Assembly: GCA_050084515.1 (NCBI GenBank)
Contig: CM114272.1
Location: 46,438,001-46,502,000, forward strand
DNA length: 64,000 nucleotides
Reading direction: 5' to 3'
Source of the DNA: Blasia pusilla
Taxonomy: Eukaryota > Marchantiophyta > Marchantiopsida > Blasiales
Each line of letters begins with the position of its first letter. The stretch's first letter is position 1. Positions 46,150 to 58,644 of this stretch are shown here, one piece after another. The translations under genes and the position numbers were made by a program. The notes below the pieces were generated by a model. That model was not told the DNA's origin. It did no database searches and saw nothing but the letters and a program-made list of their open reading frames with translations.

Positions 46150-47265
46150 AGGTTATAGGAATCCATCACGTCTTAGAGAAGAAAAGAAGCCTAAGACTGG
46201 TTTGACGATACTAGGAGAACGAGCCAAAAGTGAAGAAGCCCGTCACAATGCCTCAGAATTTGGTCTCCCATGGAAAGAGTCCGATCACTCAAGCAGCCAA
46301 CCTGTCGAAATCCGACAGCTTGCCTGGAAATGGTTGAAAAGTTGCAGTGGTCAAAAAGTGAAAAGTTGCAACCCATCGGAATCCGACAAGTTGCAAAATT
46401 ATAATTCTGAATAGCTAGACGAACACAATCCACAAGTCCCAAAAAAAAATATTCAGCAAACTTTTACAAACACCATTATCGGTTGAAAAATCTCGTCCTT
46501 TATTACATCCAAAGGAATCTCGCAAATGTACATTTGATCTAGTCTATGATTTCTTCAGCCTCGTCATCTACAAATTTGCTCCTAACTCTCCTAGGTTCCC
46601 GTACAAAAGGAATGTCCTGGGATACAAGTGGCTCCTCTGGCCGCTTGTAGACGGGAATGGAAAATGTTGGCGAATTCGAGAGCCTTGGCCCCACCCTAGG
46701 TACCACATAACGGTCCCATGTAACCTTATTTGAGTCCCATCGCCTTCCTCGGCAGTATATCTTGTACGCTCTGCAATGTGACACCCATTGAGTATCAATA
46801 TGTGCTCCGTCCTTGGAAATACCATGATGGCAATCCCACAGGTAGTAGGAATCCAACATGTCTTAGAGAAGAGAAGAAGCCTACGCCTTGTTTGACGATA
46901 CTAGGGGAAGGTGCCAAAGTGAAGAAGCCCGCCAGAATGCCTCTAAAGAGTTCGAAAGAGTTTGATCACTTACGCAGCCAACCTATCGGAATCCGACAAG
47001 TTTCCTGGAAGTGGTTAAAAAGGTGCAGTGGTCAAAAAGTGAAAAGTTACAAGCCGTGGAAATCCGGCGGGTTGCAAAATAGAAGTCCTCGGAGTACATA
47101 GACGATCACATTCGACAAGACCAAAAAAGATATTCAGCAAACTTTTACAAACACCATCATCATTCAAAAAAATCTTGTCTTTTATTACATCCGAAAGAAG
47201 CTTGGAACTGTACATTTGCTCTATTTTATGAAATCTTTTGCCTTGTCATCAAATAAATCCCTACT
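46150..47265 (-). repeat. Tandem duplication of the 3' end of the MULE second gene
   Basis: 46150-46580 is repeated, with differences, at 46850-47265 (shared words AGCAAACTTTTACAAACACC and TTTGACGATACTAGG). Each copy carries its own palindromes (46296-46398 and 46976-47076) and the same 3' UTR-like sequence. MULE copy 1 has only one. Confidence 0.7.
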
Positions 47266-47816
47266 CCAAACGCTGCAGTCAGGCTGGGTCCTTGAGTTCT
47301 TTGAACTCACTCATCATCGTCCGAGAGCTCTTCCAAGATTACTGTCAGCCTTGCCCTTCCGATTTTTGGAATCGTGGGAAGTAACGATGGTGTCACTACC
47401 AATGGTGGGTCTGGAATCGGAGCTCTCGGCTTCAGAGGAGAGTTGTACGCCCCAACTATTTTCTGTTTGACCTTTGCCTCCTTGCAAAGGTCAAACAGTT
47501 GCTGCCTTCCCTCAAGGCAGAGAATGTTCCTGCCACTCTGCCAGGCGCCTCTGATACTCGCCCCTGAAAGGCCCACTAAGTCGAACACCAAGTCACCCAG
47601 CCTTGAGCAGAGCTCGATGAGCGTTTGCATCAGGACTGGCGACTTTTCCCTTCCTCCAAGTAAGGGGGTACTGTCTTGCATGTAAATTCCCGGGGGGGAA
47701 TTGTATAAACTATCTAAGCTGTACCCATTGGAGCATGGATCCACAGGATCCAGGATCTTAAACACCTGGAAGTTGTGCTCGGGCCGAATAAAGCAGTAAA
47801 CATAGGAGTGGTCCAT

Positions 47817-48305
47817 CTGTAAAGAAGCACCTTGGAAACAATGTCAGCAACAAGAAAGAGTTACTTGACCACTGGTCTACTCTCAATATGGTGACATAAT
47901 GTGCAACATTTCCCCAAAGGACTTCGCATTATAATCCTAACATTGGAGCAACCTGTCGGAGTCCGACGGGTTGTTTTACAAGTGTTAGTGATTTTTTTGT
48001 CCATGAGTAACCTGTCGGAAGGCGACAGGTTGCTAGCTTAGAGCAGCCCATGGTTGGCTAAGAGCAACCAGTCGCTTTCACATGGGTTGCATCATTCCAG
48101 AAAATTGCAAAAGCATTAGCACTTGCAACCCGTCGGGTTCCGACGGGTTGCATTCACCCAATGGAGACTTGCAGTAAATTTGCAACCTATTGCTTTCAGA
48201 CGGATTGCACCACCAAAGTCTCCAGCTCAAACAATCCGACAGGTTGCATGCAGAGATGCAACTCGTCTGAGAAAGAAAATTTGGATACAAATTTAGAGCC
48301 CTTAC
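47817..48305 (-). other. GT-AG intron with palindromes (MULE copy 2)
   Basis: On the minus strand the donor is TCGG|GTAAGG and the acceptor CTTTACAG|ATGGAC. At least seven palindromic units lie at 47949-48262, one with perfect CCTGTCG/CGACAGG arms at 48008. Confidence 0.75.
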
Positions 48306-51300
48306 CCGAATTTGACTCGTCGCGGATCGGAGTGGGTACTCGTTCTTGATGATCCACGATTGCGCCGTCCTCCACCATTGGAGGTTGAAGAGCTCGTCCT
48401 TGCTCCCTCTTGACGCACTGGAGGTTGAAGAGCTTGTCCTCGCTCCTTCCAGTCAAAACTAAGAAACAGCCCCTGTCATTGAGATAAGCGTCTGCAAAGG
48501 AAATGAGGAGCGCGATCTGGACATAAGAAAGAGGGACATTCTAGTATGGGACCCCGTCGGACGGATTCTCGTCCCACAAGCGCAACCCCGAGGGAAAAGC
48601 AGCAATAAGGAGATCCACTGCTACCTCTTCAATCTCCCCATCGACCGTCCAGGGAGCGTGCCCGTTTCGTTGAAGCTTCCGTCCTAGCGTTGTCAATTTT
48701 TTGATGGCGGGTGTCGACGCTTGGGAACTTAAACTTTTCAGCTCATCAAGAAGATTCGTTCAGTGAAGGATGACGCTTGTCCGCGTCGTTGTTTCTCTAT
48801 GTCTTCCCAAGGATGATGGAGTGTATTCCACATCCTGGTCTGCTCCCCGGGACAACCCTGGCGCCTCTCGCTTCCGCTTCTCCCGAGTCTGCGGTCGGCT
48901 TGTTGGGATCTCTATGACCTCAGACTCTGGTGGAGTTTTTTTTGTGGAGGACCTGGTCCGACCCTCTCTCCCTGCTCGCTCGGACGATTCCGGATCTCGC
49001 CTTGAATATTCAGCCTCTCTTTGGGAAGACTCGGCCTCGGAATTCTTCGATCCCCTCGCCTTGGCTTTGAGACCCGCTGTAGATTTGTCCTTGGCGGTGA
49101 CGACCTTGGACATCAACTCCGCTGTCTTGAGGGCTTGCTCCTCCGCATCTCCTTCGAGAAAGTCTTCAGGCTGCACAAAATTGGGGATGTCGTCCCTACC
49201 TGCGGCCACTGCATCATAGAGCAGGCGTAGATCTTTCTCAATTATGTCCTCACGGTTGTTGAAGTCCAGCCAAATCGGGAAATTCTCCACCTCCCAATCG
49301 GACATGCTTTGAGCCATCTTCATGTCGTACATGGAAAATGTCTCTCCATCAGGCCGAGAAGCCCACAATTTGCAAGCTGCTGGTATTTTTTGCCATGTAC
49401 CTGCATTCTTACAATGGACAAGGTCCCTGAATACCATGCGTTGGGCAGCTCTTAGTCGAGATGCATCGGCCGCCTGCTCTGAAGATCTCGCTTCTTCTTT
49501 GCGAAATCCCTTTTTTTCGCCTCTATTTCTTCGTCAAGGTGCACTTTGAGGAGGATGCGATCCTTGAACATCGTCCTGAAACCTGGGTTTTTTATGGGCT
49601 TGTCCCGCATGTCATCAAGCCAAAGTTCAAAATCTTCAGCACTCTCCAGGTTTGGTTCCTTCGGAATTGGCTCTCTTCTTTTCAGCTCCGCTTGGAGACC
49701 CACGAGCATGGACTTCCCGAGAAGCCGCAATGCATCCCAGAATGACCATTCACGGAGCCAGTGGGAGATCACTGGATTGGAGACACCCGAAGGATGGTGT
49801 GCCGCCCTCTTTTGGGCCTCTGTGCCATCGAGACTGATTTTCATCAGTCGGATTCTCCTAAATTCGCTAATTCCAGACAAGGCAAATCGATGCACGCGAC
49901 CGAGAGACACTTTCTCCCCAATCCTACCTTGCGGATCTTCATCCCTCTTCCGCTGGCGCTTGATTATCGCCTTGAGCTCCTTGTAGAAATTGGGGCCAAG
50001 TTCGGGGTTGAGAATGGCAATGTAGCGCTGCATCTTGCTTGCTTTCCGTGTACTTTGTAGCTGCAGATACTACAGCATGGATGAACTTTACACGCTCAGA
50101 CACAGACACTTTCTCCCTCCGCTCCAGCTCCAATGCAGCGCTCTTCTTGGCGGCCTGTATCTTCGACCAGCAAAGAAGTTGTCACGGCTGCATCTTGGGA
50201 AATAAACTTATTTGCCCAAGTCTTTTTTTTTATTTGAGCACCCTTTGCCAACATCTCATTTACAAGGGCGTTGCCCAAGAACCCCTTGTACTCTGCCGGG
50301 TGCGTCGTTAGCACTTTCTTCACCCGATCGCAATCCTGGATCCAGTGGTGGGTGACATTCCCCTCTGATACAATCTTGCACATCCAAACTCAATATTAGA
50401 AATTTTGCAAGATACATGGGTTCCTGCAACCCGTCGGACTCCGGTAGGTCGTCACAGCTCATGGTCGGAATGGAAGCAACGTGCTAAATTTTGCAACCCA
50501 TCGGAGTCCGAGGGATTGCATACAAATTTGTGATTGCCTGGTTTCAACCCATCGGAGTCCGACGGGTTGTCAGATAATCCGTGTCTCACCAGGTAATACA
50601 TGGCCAGCACACAACCCAGGTGAAAATGTTGCTAGTTCCACCAGTCCGGTCCCATGTAAGAGCTTAGGGCCAGATGAGAAGATCAAGATCTACAAGATGT
50701 ACTCCTTAACTACTATAAACCCCACCTCTTTACCTTAAGAGGCTGGAGGAACTCTCTCCACTTCAGTATCACAATCCTATCCTCACCCTACTAATCAAAA
50801 CTCCTTCCTTCCTCTCGAGTGCTTTGAGTGGAGTGGCCAGTGGAACCCAACAAGCACACTCTACTTAGAATTCACAGTCAAGGATGACCAGGGAAGCATA
50901 AGGTCCTCCAATGTGTTGCCTTGGACTAGTTGAATGTACCAAGGCATCCTCTAAAGTACACCCAACTCCTAACCGATCAGGTAGTGCAATCACCTTCTTC
51001 TTCTCCTCGTACCTTGCTGATCCGCTGTTCTCCCTTTTCGTTCAGGTAGTAGGGGAATTAACAGGCTAAGCCCATGGTCTTCTACCTATAGGGGAGCTCA
51101 AGCATGACCCTCTCTCTCTCTCCACTCACTAACTCTTATCACTTACCAGACCTGGAAGTCCAGGTTGTCACACCCGGAAGTAATCATGTGATTGGTGTCA
51201 AAGGCCAAGCTTAGGTGGGCAGAACAGCAAGCTTTCCAAGCACACCTTGGTGGAGCACAATCTTGGAACCCAAGCTTGCCTCCCCTCTATTGGTACAGCC

Positions 51301-51821
51301 TCTTGTCCTCTCCCTGCACTTTTGAATGATTAGTTGAATCATCTCCAAGAATCTCCCTTCATCAAGCCCTCCCCCAACTCATCACTCAATCATGCACATA
51401 CTCGAGATCTGAGGCAATGGTGTGAACTCATTTCAGGGCTACCTCCTCTCAGTATCACAAAATCATAGAGTACATGAGAGGATTCTTCTTCTCAACCCCT
51501 TCAAGCACACTACACACTACCTAGACACAGGGAGCACATAACTCTGCTGGTTAGCTTGGCTCAAGAGATCAGTGTCTACTAGTGACATGTCTATGCCCAC
51601 CTTCAAGCAAACCCACAGAGTATTTATAAGTGAAGTTGAGAGCCCTCTTCTTCCTTGGGCTTCTCGGCATTAGGTTCCTACCTTCCTACAAATCTACCTC
51701 CCCTAAGCATCTACTCCAAGGCATCTCTTTGCTTGAAATTTCGACCTCATCTACTTCTGAACCTGTTCTAACTAGCATTTCCCAAGCTTGCTTCTCAAGC
51801 TGGTTCGAGCTTCCCTTGGAT

Positions 51822-52018
51822 GCTCCTCACCTGATCTCACCTCCTCATTACTTCCCTGCTGCTCCTCACCTGATCTCACCTGATCTCCCTGCTGCTCCTC
51901 ACCTCCTCATTACTTCCCTGCTGCTCCTCACCTGATCTCACCTGATCTCCCTGCTGCTCCTCACCTCCTCATTACTTCCCTGCTGCTCCTCACCTGATCT
52001 CCCTACTGCTCCTCACCT
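51822..52018. repeat. Tandem repeat, unit about 60 bp (CTGCTCCTCACCTGATCTC)
   Basis: About three to four units built from CCCTGCTGCTCCTCACCTGA and CTCCTCATTACTT words lie directly downstream of the gypsy integrase stop. Confidence 0.85.
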
Positions 52019-52500
52019 GATAAGGCCTAAGCAGTCGAATGTGTAGCTTTCCTGGAAACTTTTGGGGTCGATCAGCACCATGTCCCCCTCCTTCACTGGA
52101 TCATGCTGTATTCGGTTATCAAACCTCATCTTCCTTGGTTGCTGAACGGCCTTGGTCTTCTCTAATGCTGCCTTTCTCTCCTCCTCTAGGGCATCAATCA
52201 TATCCAGCCTGCTATCTATGCCACCTTCAGGTTGGAAGTGCCCTTCTAGAGTATGATTAGTCTTCAACTCCAACTCTACTACCGAGAGAGGGTTCTGCCC
52301 ATACACCAAGAAGTAGGGACTTTTCCCTATGGTGCTCTTCTCAGCTGTGTTGTAAGCATGGACAACTGAAGCTAATTTCCTATCCCAATCTGATGTGTGA
52401 GCTGCCACCATCTTGGTCCGAATGGCACCAATAATCCCATTTAAATTGCAGATTGTTGTTCTAGCTCCTTCTACTCACCTAACTAGAGTCCCAAAAGTAT
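52019..52500 (-). pseudogene. Gypsy integrase C-terminal fragment
   Basis: The 132-codon block at 52411-52019 has WDRKLASVVHAYNTAEKSTI, GKSPYFLVYGQNPLSV and a VKEGDMVLID tail. This is the typical end of a gypsy integrase (the SPFxLVYG motif and the GPY/F-domain approach). Upstream in the same direction a short piece to about 52500 continues the similarity and then stops. It is within the MULE intron, so it is a later insertion. Confidence 0.8.
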
Positions 52501-52574
52501 CTAACACACATGGGAGCCACTCATGAAGGGGCGCACAATCCGTATTTAGAGAGTGGTTTCCACGAGAAAAGTGA

Positions 52575-53023
52575 ACATATCAACTTGTCGGAGTCTGACA
52601 GGTTGCGCAATTTCAATTAAAGCTGCAATTTGATGCCAAAAATGTAGCTCCCCTACTTCCGAATGCAACCTGTCGGACTTTGACGAGTTTCTTTCAGCCA
52701 GAAACATCAAAAAACATCCAAAAATAGCTTCAAGTCAAGCAACCTTTCGTACTCCGACGAGTTGCTTTCTTCAAAAAACATCCAAAAACTGCGGTGAGTC
52801 GAGCAACTCGTCGGACTCCGACGAGTTGCTTTCGGCCAAAAACATCCTTAACCTGTGATCAGTCGAACAACTCGTCGGACTCCGACGAGTTTCTTTTGGC
52901 CAAAAACATCCTAAACCAGTGATCAGTCGAGCAACTCGTCGGAGTCCGACGAGTTGCTTTCGGCCAAAAACATTCCAAAAATAGTGGCGACTCAAACAAC
53001 TTGTTAGAGTCCGACGGTTTGCA
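52575..53023. repeat. Palindrome array with GCAACTCGTCGGA arms
   Basis: Seven units, several with perfect 13-bp arms (for example 52803-52829). Here the arms read CTCG/CGAG where other arrays read CCCG/CGGG, so both arms changed together. Confidence 0.92.
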
Positions 53024-54217
53024 GCAAGAGGAAACTTACGTGTTCATGGCATGCATGGCCATCTCCACCGTCGCCATGTGATGAGGGTATGGATGTAGCA
53101 CCACTGCCTTCACGCAAAAATGTGCCTCCAATGAGTTTGGGCGCTCCTCTGCAAACTACGTCCACGCCATAAACCTATGGTTTCCATCCCAGATGAAGAA
53201 ATACATGTTCCGCATCCAGCTGAATTCCGTCTCCTCTATCGCCCTTCTGAATGTGTCAAGCGCCTCCAAGTCCTCCTCCGTAACCAGCGCTTGGGTTCCA
53301 TGGTCATCGTAAGGCTGAACATAGAACGGAGGGAAGCTGTCAACGTAGGATGCTGTCGTTGCCGATTGTTTCAGGTTCGCAATATCCTCGTCAGACTGAA
53401 TTTCGTGGACGTACTCCATTGTTCGCAATCGGCAAAGTGGAATTCTCGGGGCGTTGTGTCCCTCCATCAGTGCCATCTGCTTTACCACCTGTCACAACGG
53501 GGACAAGGTCAATAAGCTACACTAAATTACCAATGAATTGCAACATGGGCCTTCACATAATTCAAAGAACACAGATCCTCTCTTACCCGCTCGAAGATTG
53601 GGTCGGTGTCTTGGCCAGCCAACTGCTCTGGGACAACAGCTGGCAAGTCCACCGGAAACTCGTCGATCCGATAGAGGTTGATTTCTTCCGCCGGGCTTAG
53701 AGACGAGGATGACCGCTCTCATGCTTCTTCAGCGATGTCCACCATCTCCACGCTGGCGGTCCTCATGACCTCATCGTCCATCACTTGAACTTTGGCCGTT
53801 TCCACTATATTGATTGTGTCCCCGGACTTCGTCGGGGACATTCCCTACATCTCAACACTTTTGGTTGGACAGGCAGGGCTTTCTTCAATGGTAATTGCTT
53901 TTTCCCTCCGAGCTTTTGCCAATTCTGCTCTCCTCACCGACGCGTCCAGACGCTTCTTTTCACGCTTTTTGTCGGCGATCCTTTTCTTCAAGGCGTGCGA
54001 CGCCTCAGCCTCTGTGCTCTATTTTTCAAGCATCTCATTTACACGTTTTGCAAGAAGCTCTTGCTTGTGCATCTCCGCTTCCCTTTCCCACTCCTCGATT
54101 TCTTGTTGCCTTATCTCATTGGCCGAACGAGGCCCTGGAGATGGTGACGCGAGAGTCCTCATGGACTTGGGAGTGAAGCTCCTAGCCTTGTTTGCTTGAG
54201 ATTTTTTCCTCGTCATT

Positions 54218-54762
54218 GTTCCCGAAAATGCCTCCTATGGACAAGGAAATTTCTCTCTATGCACGATGAATCGGCTCGAGGAATCGCCTTGATGAGTCGC
54301 CTTGCTGATGTCGCGATGAGTTGCCTTGATGAGTCGCCTTGCTGATGTCGCGATGAGTCGCCTTGATAAGTAGCTCGAATCGTCTCGCGATCGTTAGCTC
54401 GAATCGTCTCGCGATCGTTTGCTCAAATTTTCTTGTGATGAATCGTCGTGTAAAGCGCCCCTTGGTATCTGGTCAGCTGCTGCGCAGAAGAGCAATTGAG
54501 ATCGCGCAACGAAAAACCGGAAATGAGCAAACCTTCCCCTATTTATACTTTTTGAGCCGTTGGGCTGACCGTTGGGTCGCATCGTCCTTCCGATGGCGAC
54601 TTGCCGGCCGTTATGGAAGTGTGAACGTGAAAGAAACCAACCCGACGGCTTTGACAAGTTGCACGCTTCCCGAGGGTTCAAGGCACCCGTTTAGGGTGAA
54701 AAATTTCGGATGAAAAATTTCTCTCAATTCGATTTCTTCTCCAAATTGGAACCATCTTTGTA
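54218..54762. promoter_or_regulatory. Divergent intergenic region of MULE copy 2 with tandem repeats
   Basis: This is the gap between the minus-strand gene start (54217) and the plus-strand transposase. From 54280 to 54420 it holds two kinds of tandem repeat. One is built on TCGCCTTGATGAG and GCTGATGTCGCGATGAG. The other is AGCTCGAATCGTCTCGCGATCGTT, twice. A TATTTATAC at 54540 and one palindrome at 54637-54664 are also present. It is the likely bidirectional promoter. Confidence 0.6.
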
Positions 54763-57700
54763 TCCAAGGATGTTAGGGTGGACGGTACGGAGGACATAAT
54801 AGGTGAGACAGACCAGCCAGTGATTGCAAACCGTAAAGTATGGAATCTCCTACCTCTAGCAAATGGTCAATACAGAGTTTACGGCTTGCCCCTGAATTCC
54901 TCTGTTTCCCAAGTAGACGGTCGAGAATTTCCTAGTGCACCGAGCTCTATGTTTGCAACTCCTAGCTCAGTAGATCCGGCTTTGACTCCAACTTCACATG
55001 CTCGTAACAATATTGTACTTCCTGAAGATATTCCGGATGTTGTCAAACTCAGTGGATCTGTCGGACACCAATCGGGCCCTCTGTCCGCCTACTCGTTCCT
55101 CTTGTGAGTATCAGGAAATAGTTTGCTATTGTCTCTGGCCTTGAAAATGTTCAAGCACATTCTTGTCAACGAGTTGCTGCCCACGTAGGATGGTAATTGC
55201 ATTTTTGAGTTGCCTCCACTTGCTGCTCCTGCTCAAAAGAAAGATGGAGGACGCTTGAAGGGTATGGACAGAAAGTCTGATTGTTATTGATGGTGCAGTC
55301 ATCAACGGACTAGTGCTTCAATTCCAGATGGTCCTTGGATTGTCTCCCGCCGCCAATGCGTTGGAGCCTTGGAGTGAAGAAGTCCAGCATGCCTGTATCA
55401 AGAGCGCAACGGGCGAGTCAATACGTCGCAATCCCCCAAGAATGCAGAAACTCCATATGAGGTCGGTGCCACCATACTGCCGGGAGGCCATCGATGACCT
55501 CATTGTCAGGCATCCCCCTTCTGCGTTGGAGCGTGTCCTACATACATATTTTTCATTGTCCACGACTTGGGCTCCACGTCAGAGTACACAAGGCTGGCAG
55601 CTCATGTTGGCTCCCACACTCATCCTGTGACCGATGCAATTCAAAGACACATCAAGGAGGATGTGGCGAAGAAAGTTGCCGAGGTCTACAGAAACTCGCC
55701 GGGTTCAAAGCCCGGAGTGATCAAGCTCACAACATCATCACAAATTTATGAAAAATTGCTTGGAATCCCTAGACAGGGCGAGATCACGGCTGCTGAGGAG
55801 AAACAACTATGGGAAAATCTCGCATTTCTCGCTGATCCTGAATGCTTCCGGAATTTGCTGCGTCAAATACGGGTACTGGATGGAAAGACGGCCAAAATGG
55901 ATGCCATTGCCAGAATCAAGGCCAACTCCAGATTTCCATTCATTCAGAGATGGCAGTTCATGGGCTAGGGAGGCGAGGGATCCAGGGCCTATGTCTTCAA
56001 AAAATATCAACCACAGGTCTGTCGAGTGGCCTCGATCTTATAGATCGAATGAGGAAAGGGGAAGATCTTTACGGCAGCTGGGTAAGCTTTGATATTTGCT
56101 ACAGAGTGCTGAACGGATGGTTGACAATGGGTGCTCACGTTTATGACCATGTGGAGAAGGGACTCAAAACTATATTTTTCTGTGAAGTAAAAGCAGAAGA
56201 CGTTGGCAGTTTGAAGATGTGCTGGTTACTCTTATTGGAGGTGGTGAAGGAAAACAAAAGGCCACCTCCGGAAATTTATGGGTTTATGGCGGACAATGCA
56301 CAACCTGGGTGGATTGCTATTAAGGAAGTGTTCTGGGGTGGAGAGGTTCAACCGGAGAGGGAAAGGTCGGATGCTTTCCATTGGCAACAGTCTGTGACCC
56401 AGTACACCAAATCTTGCATCAAGGAGAATAAGAGGACAGAGCATGTCACTCTACTCCAACGCTGCAAGGACAGCAAAACCTTTGAAACAGGCCATGGAAT
56501 GCCAAGAAGAACTTCATGGGTGGTGGAGGAAGCATGCGATTGAGGGGAAGTACAAAGAGTTGTGCTCTTGGTTGAGTTGGTGGACTATATGTAGGAGACA
56601 ATTGGGAAACTTCACGCGGCAGGTGAGTTCACTATTTCGTCTTGTCAAGCTCACGTTGAGAATTGTTTGAAAAGTTGCAGCTCAAGTTGAGAAGCGTGGG
56701 AACTATAGGGATTTCAAACCGAAGAAACCAAGCAATTTTTTGCATGCGAGGGGTTGCCCGAGTGTGCAACCCGTCGGAAACAGACGGGTTGCCTGAGTGT
56801 GCAACCAGTCGGAAACCGACGGGTTGCATCCAAAATTTTGGTGCAACCCGTATACAAGTATGCAAGTCGCATGTATACAAGGCCTGCAAATAGTTTGACC
56901 CGGATGGGTTTCGGATGACTTGCACCTGGATCTTCCAACCCGGAGTGGCCAAAGGTTCTTGCAACCCGTCGGAATCGGACGGGTTGCAGTAGGTGTTTCT
57001 TGGGTGTTGCAACACGTCGGGACCCGACGGGTCGCAGAGTCATTCATGGGATGCCTCGGCCTTGCAACTCGTCTGGTTCCGACAGGTAGCTTATTTCTTT
57101 GACTTCTGAGCTATTTTCGTTCCCTTCTAACATTGCCGTTGTTGCAGGGATTGAACATTCATGAAAATGCCCTCTGCCCCAACACAAGTGGAGCAGAAAG
57201 TGTTCATTCCTCCTGGAGGTCGTCACAAGCATGCCAACAAATTTTACTTGTAGAGGCATGCCAACAAGACCAGGCAAGAGCAATGCTACAATCTGCAGCA
57301 TCCCATATCTTCCTCACAAAAGGCATAACAAAAGGAAGGGGGCCTTCGATCTACGAGCTCTATGTTAGGGCGGCTGTGAGATCTGATGATGAAAAACTCT
57401 ATGTGGAAGCCTTCAACCGGTGCGTAGCAGGAACTCCCCTCAAGCAAGACGTACACATTGGTGGGGATATTCGTGGGCGGGTTTCAAGACGTCCCCTACA
57501 GATGGTGGTAGAGGAGTCCGAGCGAGACTCGTGGAGACCAGATAAGTATCTTGACTTCAGGCAGGTGAAGAGGCAGCATTGAGGAACGAATCCGGTGATT
57601 GATTTGGATGAGGAAATTACGCCGCCCAGGTATTCGGGGACCCGGACCGCTCCCAAATCCGTGATGGAGTAACTTCTCCAAAATCAATGAATGTTTTATT

Positions 57701-58644
57701 TCAAAAGCCCTCTGTTGCTAGAAGTTCGCAACATCCGATCGGTGGGGTGGTTCAACAATATGGGATTCCGGTAATGGAGGTGGATTGCAACCTAAAATGG
57801 TAGCATATATCTCGGAGCAACCCAGGACGTGGACCCACTTGCAGGGCAGGATCTGATTGCATTAGGAGAGCATGCGGTACTTTCCTAAATAAGAATTGTA
57901 CAAGAACTGGACGACCACTGCCTGGGTTTTGGGGACTCAAAACCTTTGATCGTTTCACGAGGACCGGGGATCAATTGAAGTACTTCTTCAAATGAATCTT
58001 GCGCTTTCTGGAAGTCTTATCCGGCTCGCATTGGAGCTCCGGGGAATACCCCCACGATTTGGCCCATCGCCGCAGGTACGAACTGCACTCGATACGAAGT
58101 GGACAATCTTACAAGTGTCGGTTTCAGACTCGTAGACGGAGGAATTTTGGAGCATGTTTGCATTACAGAGACCTTTGCATTTCGTATTCAACCCAAGATT
58201 GATGTCAACATGTACCCAGAGAAGGTGGATGATCTCAATCCACTATTTCTGTTTGAGTCTAGAAATGGGGTGAAGAGAAACAGAATGTGTAGGCCAACGA
58301 TGGAGAGAGCAAAGCGAATTGCGTCAGCTTGGGAGGCAAAAATGGAGATCATCGCCACAAAAGATGTTCAGAGTGGCAATGGAATGGGAAGGATGTATTG
58401 GGTCAGGAACAATACTGTAAATTCAAGTGTCACAGGGGTGTATGTGGTGCACATCTGTTGCTTTCCCACATGTTCATGGGATGACTTTGTCCAAAGAGAG
58501 ACAAGTGGGAAAAGATATTTCCCTTGTAAGCCCATGTACTATGTGTTGCTTGTAGTTTTAAGAGAGTCGGAGGTAGGAGTAGGAATCCACCAACCAATTC
58601 TGTCCCTCAAAGAAGTGCGAAGTATTTTAAACAAACCACTTTGA
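54763..58644 (+). pseudogene. MuDR-type (MULE) transposase gene
   Basis: The N-terminal region (54763-55107, then 55195-55263) matches the fragment at 854-1487. A long region (55567-55966) is of unknown fold. The DDE core lies at about 56110-56480: Asp in HVYDHVEKGLKTIFF, EVKAEDVGSLKMCW, the second Asp in IYGFMADNAQPGW, and AFHWQQS. It is followed by an ELHGWWRK / SWLSWWTI tail, as in MULE transposases. An intron at 56623-57147 (CAG|GTGAGT ... GTTGCAG|GGA) holds palindromes. The next exon starts GLNIHENALCPNTSGAES. A C-terminal block (58099-58644) has CCFPTCSWDDF and PCKPMYYVLL, a degraded SWIM zinc finger: the usual CxC is C-S-W and CKH is CKP. Frameshifts near 55100, 55560, 55970 and 56500 break it. 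It would cut and insert the element DNA. Confidence 0.82.
56623..57147 (+). other. Transposase intron with palindrome array
   Basis: The donor CAG|GTGAGTTC and acceptor TTGTTGCAG|GG are clear. Palindromic units lie between 56766 and 57092, among them 56766, 56800, 56960, 57006 and 57063. Confidence 0.82.

Larger units (their letters stand above)
50590..52530 (-). mobile_element. 3' end of a gypsy element inserted in the MULE intron
   Basis: The minus strand carries an integrase C-terminal region, then a purine-rich tandem repeat, then LTR-like DNA with a TATAAATA box at about 51615. The 7-bp word AATCCGT occurs on both sides (about 50575 and 52526), which may be a target duplication. RT and the rest are absent. 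I found no second LTR. Confidence 0.5.
50375..53041 (-). other. 2.7-kb intron carrying palindromes and a nested gypsy fragment
   Basis: The donor is AC|GTAAGT at 53041 and the acceptor TGTGCAAG at 50375. Palindromes occur at both ends (52575-53023 and 50424-50571). Between them is foreign gypsy DNA at about 50590-52530. Confidence 0.7.
46540..54217 (-). pseudogene. MULE second gene with a ParB/sulfiredoxin-like N-terminal region
   Basis: Exon 1 (54217-53587) starts MTRKKSQANKARSF and continues as a charged, coiled-coil-like stretch. Exon 2 (53488-53042) has RTMEYV then SDEDIANLKQS, SYVDSFPPFYVQP and WDGNHRFMAW. These match the ParB/Srx fold: a two-helix region with an x-L-x-x-S turn, a beta strand, then D-G-x-H-R. 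Exon 3 (50374-48306) contains NPELGPNFYKELKAIIKRQR and a Lys/Glu/Ser-rich tail. Exon 4 begins at 47816 with MDHSYVYCFIRPEHNF. The last part (46859-46540) has RRWDSNKVTWDRYVV and ends FVDDEAEEIID. Introns are 53489-53586, 50375-53041 and 47817-48305. An in-frame TAG lies just after the DGNHR block. ParB-like proteins bind or cut DNA or hydrolyse CTP/ATP; which of these applies here is unknown. It may be the MURB-like accessory gene of this MULE lineage, but I see no MURB similarity. Confidence 0.62.

Noticed and set aside
53042-53488. ParB-like exon as a plasmid or organelle partition gene.
   Set aside because: It is one exon of a spliced gene within a MULE; no par operon or centromere-like parS context exists.
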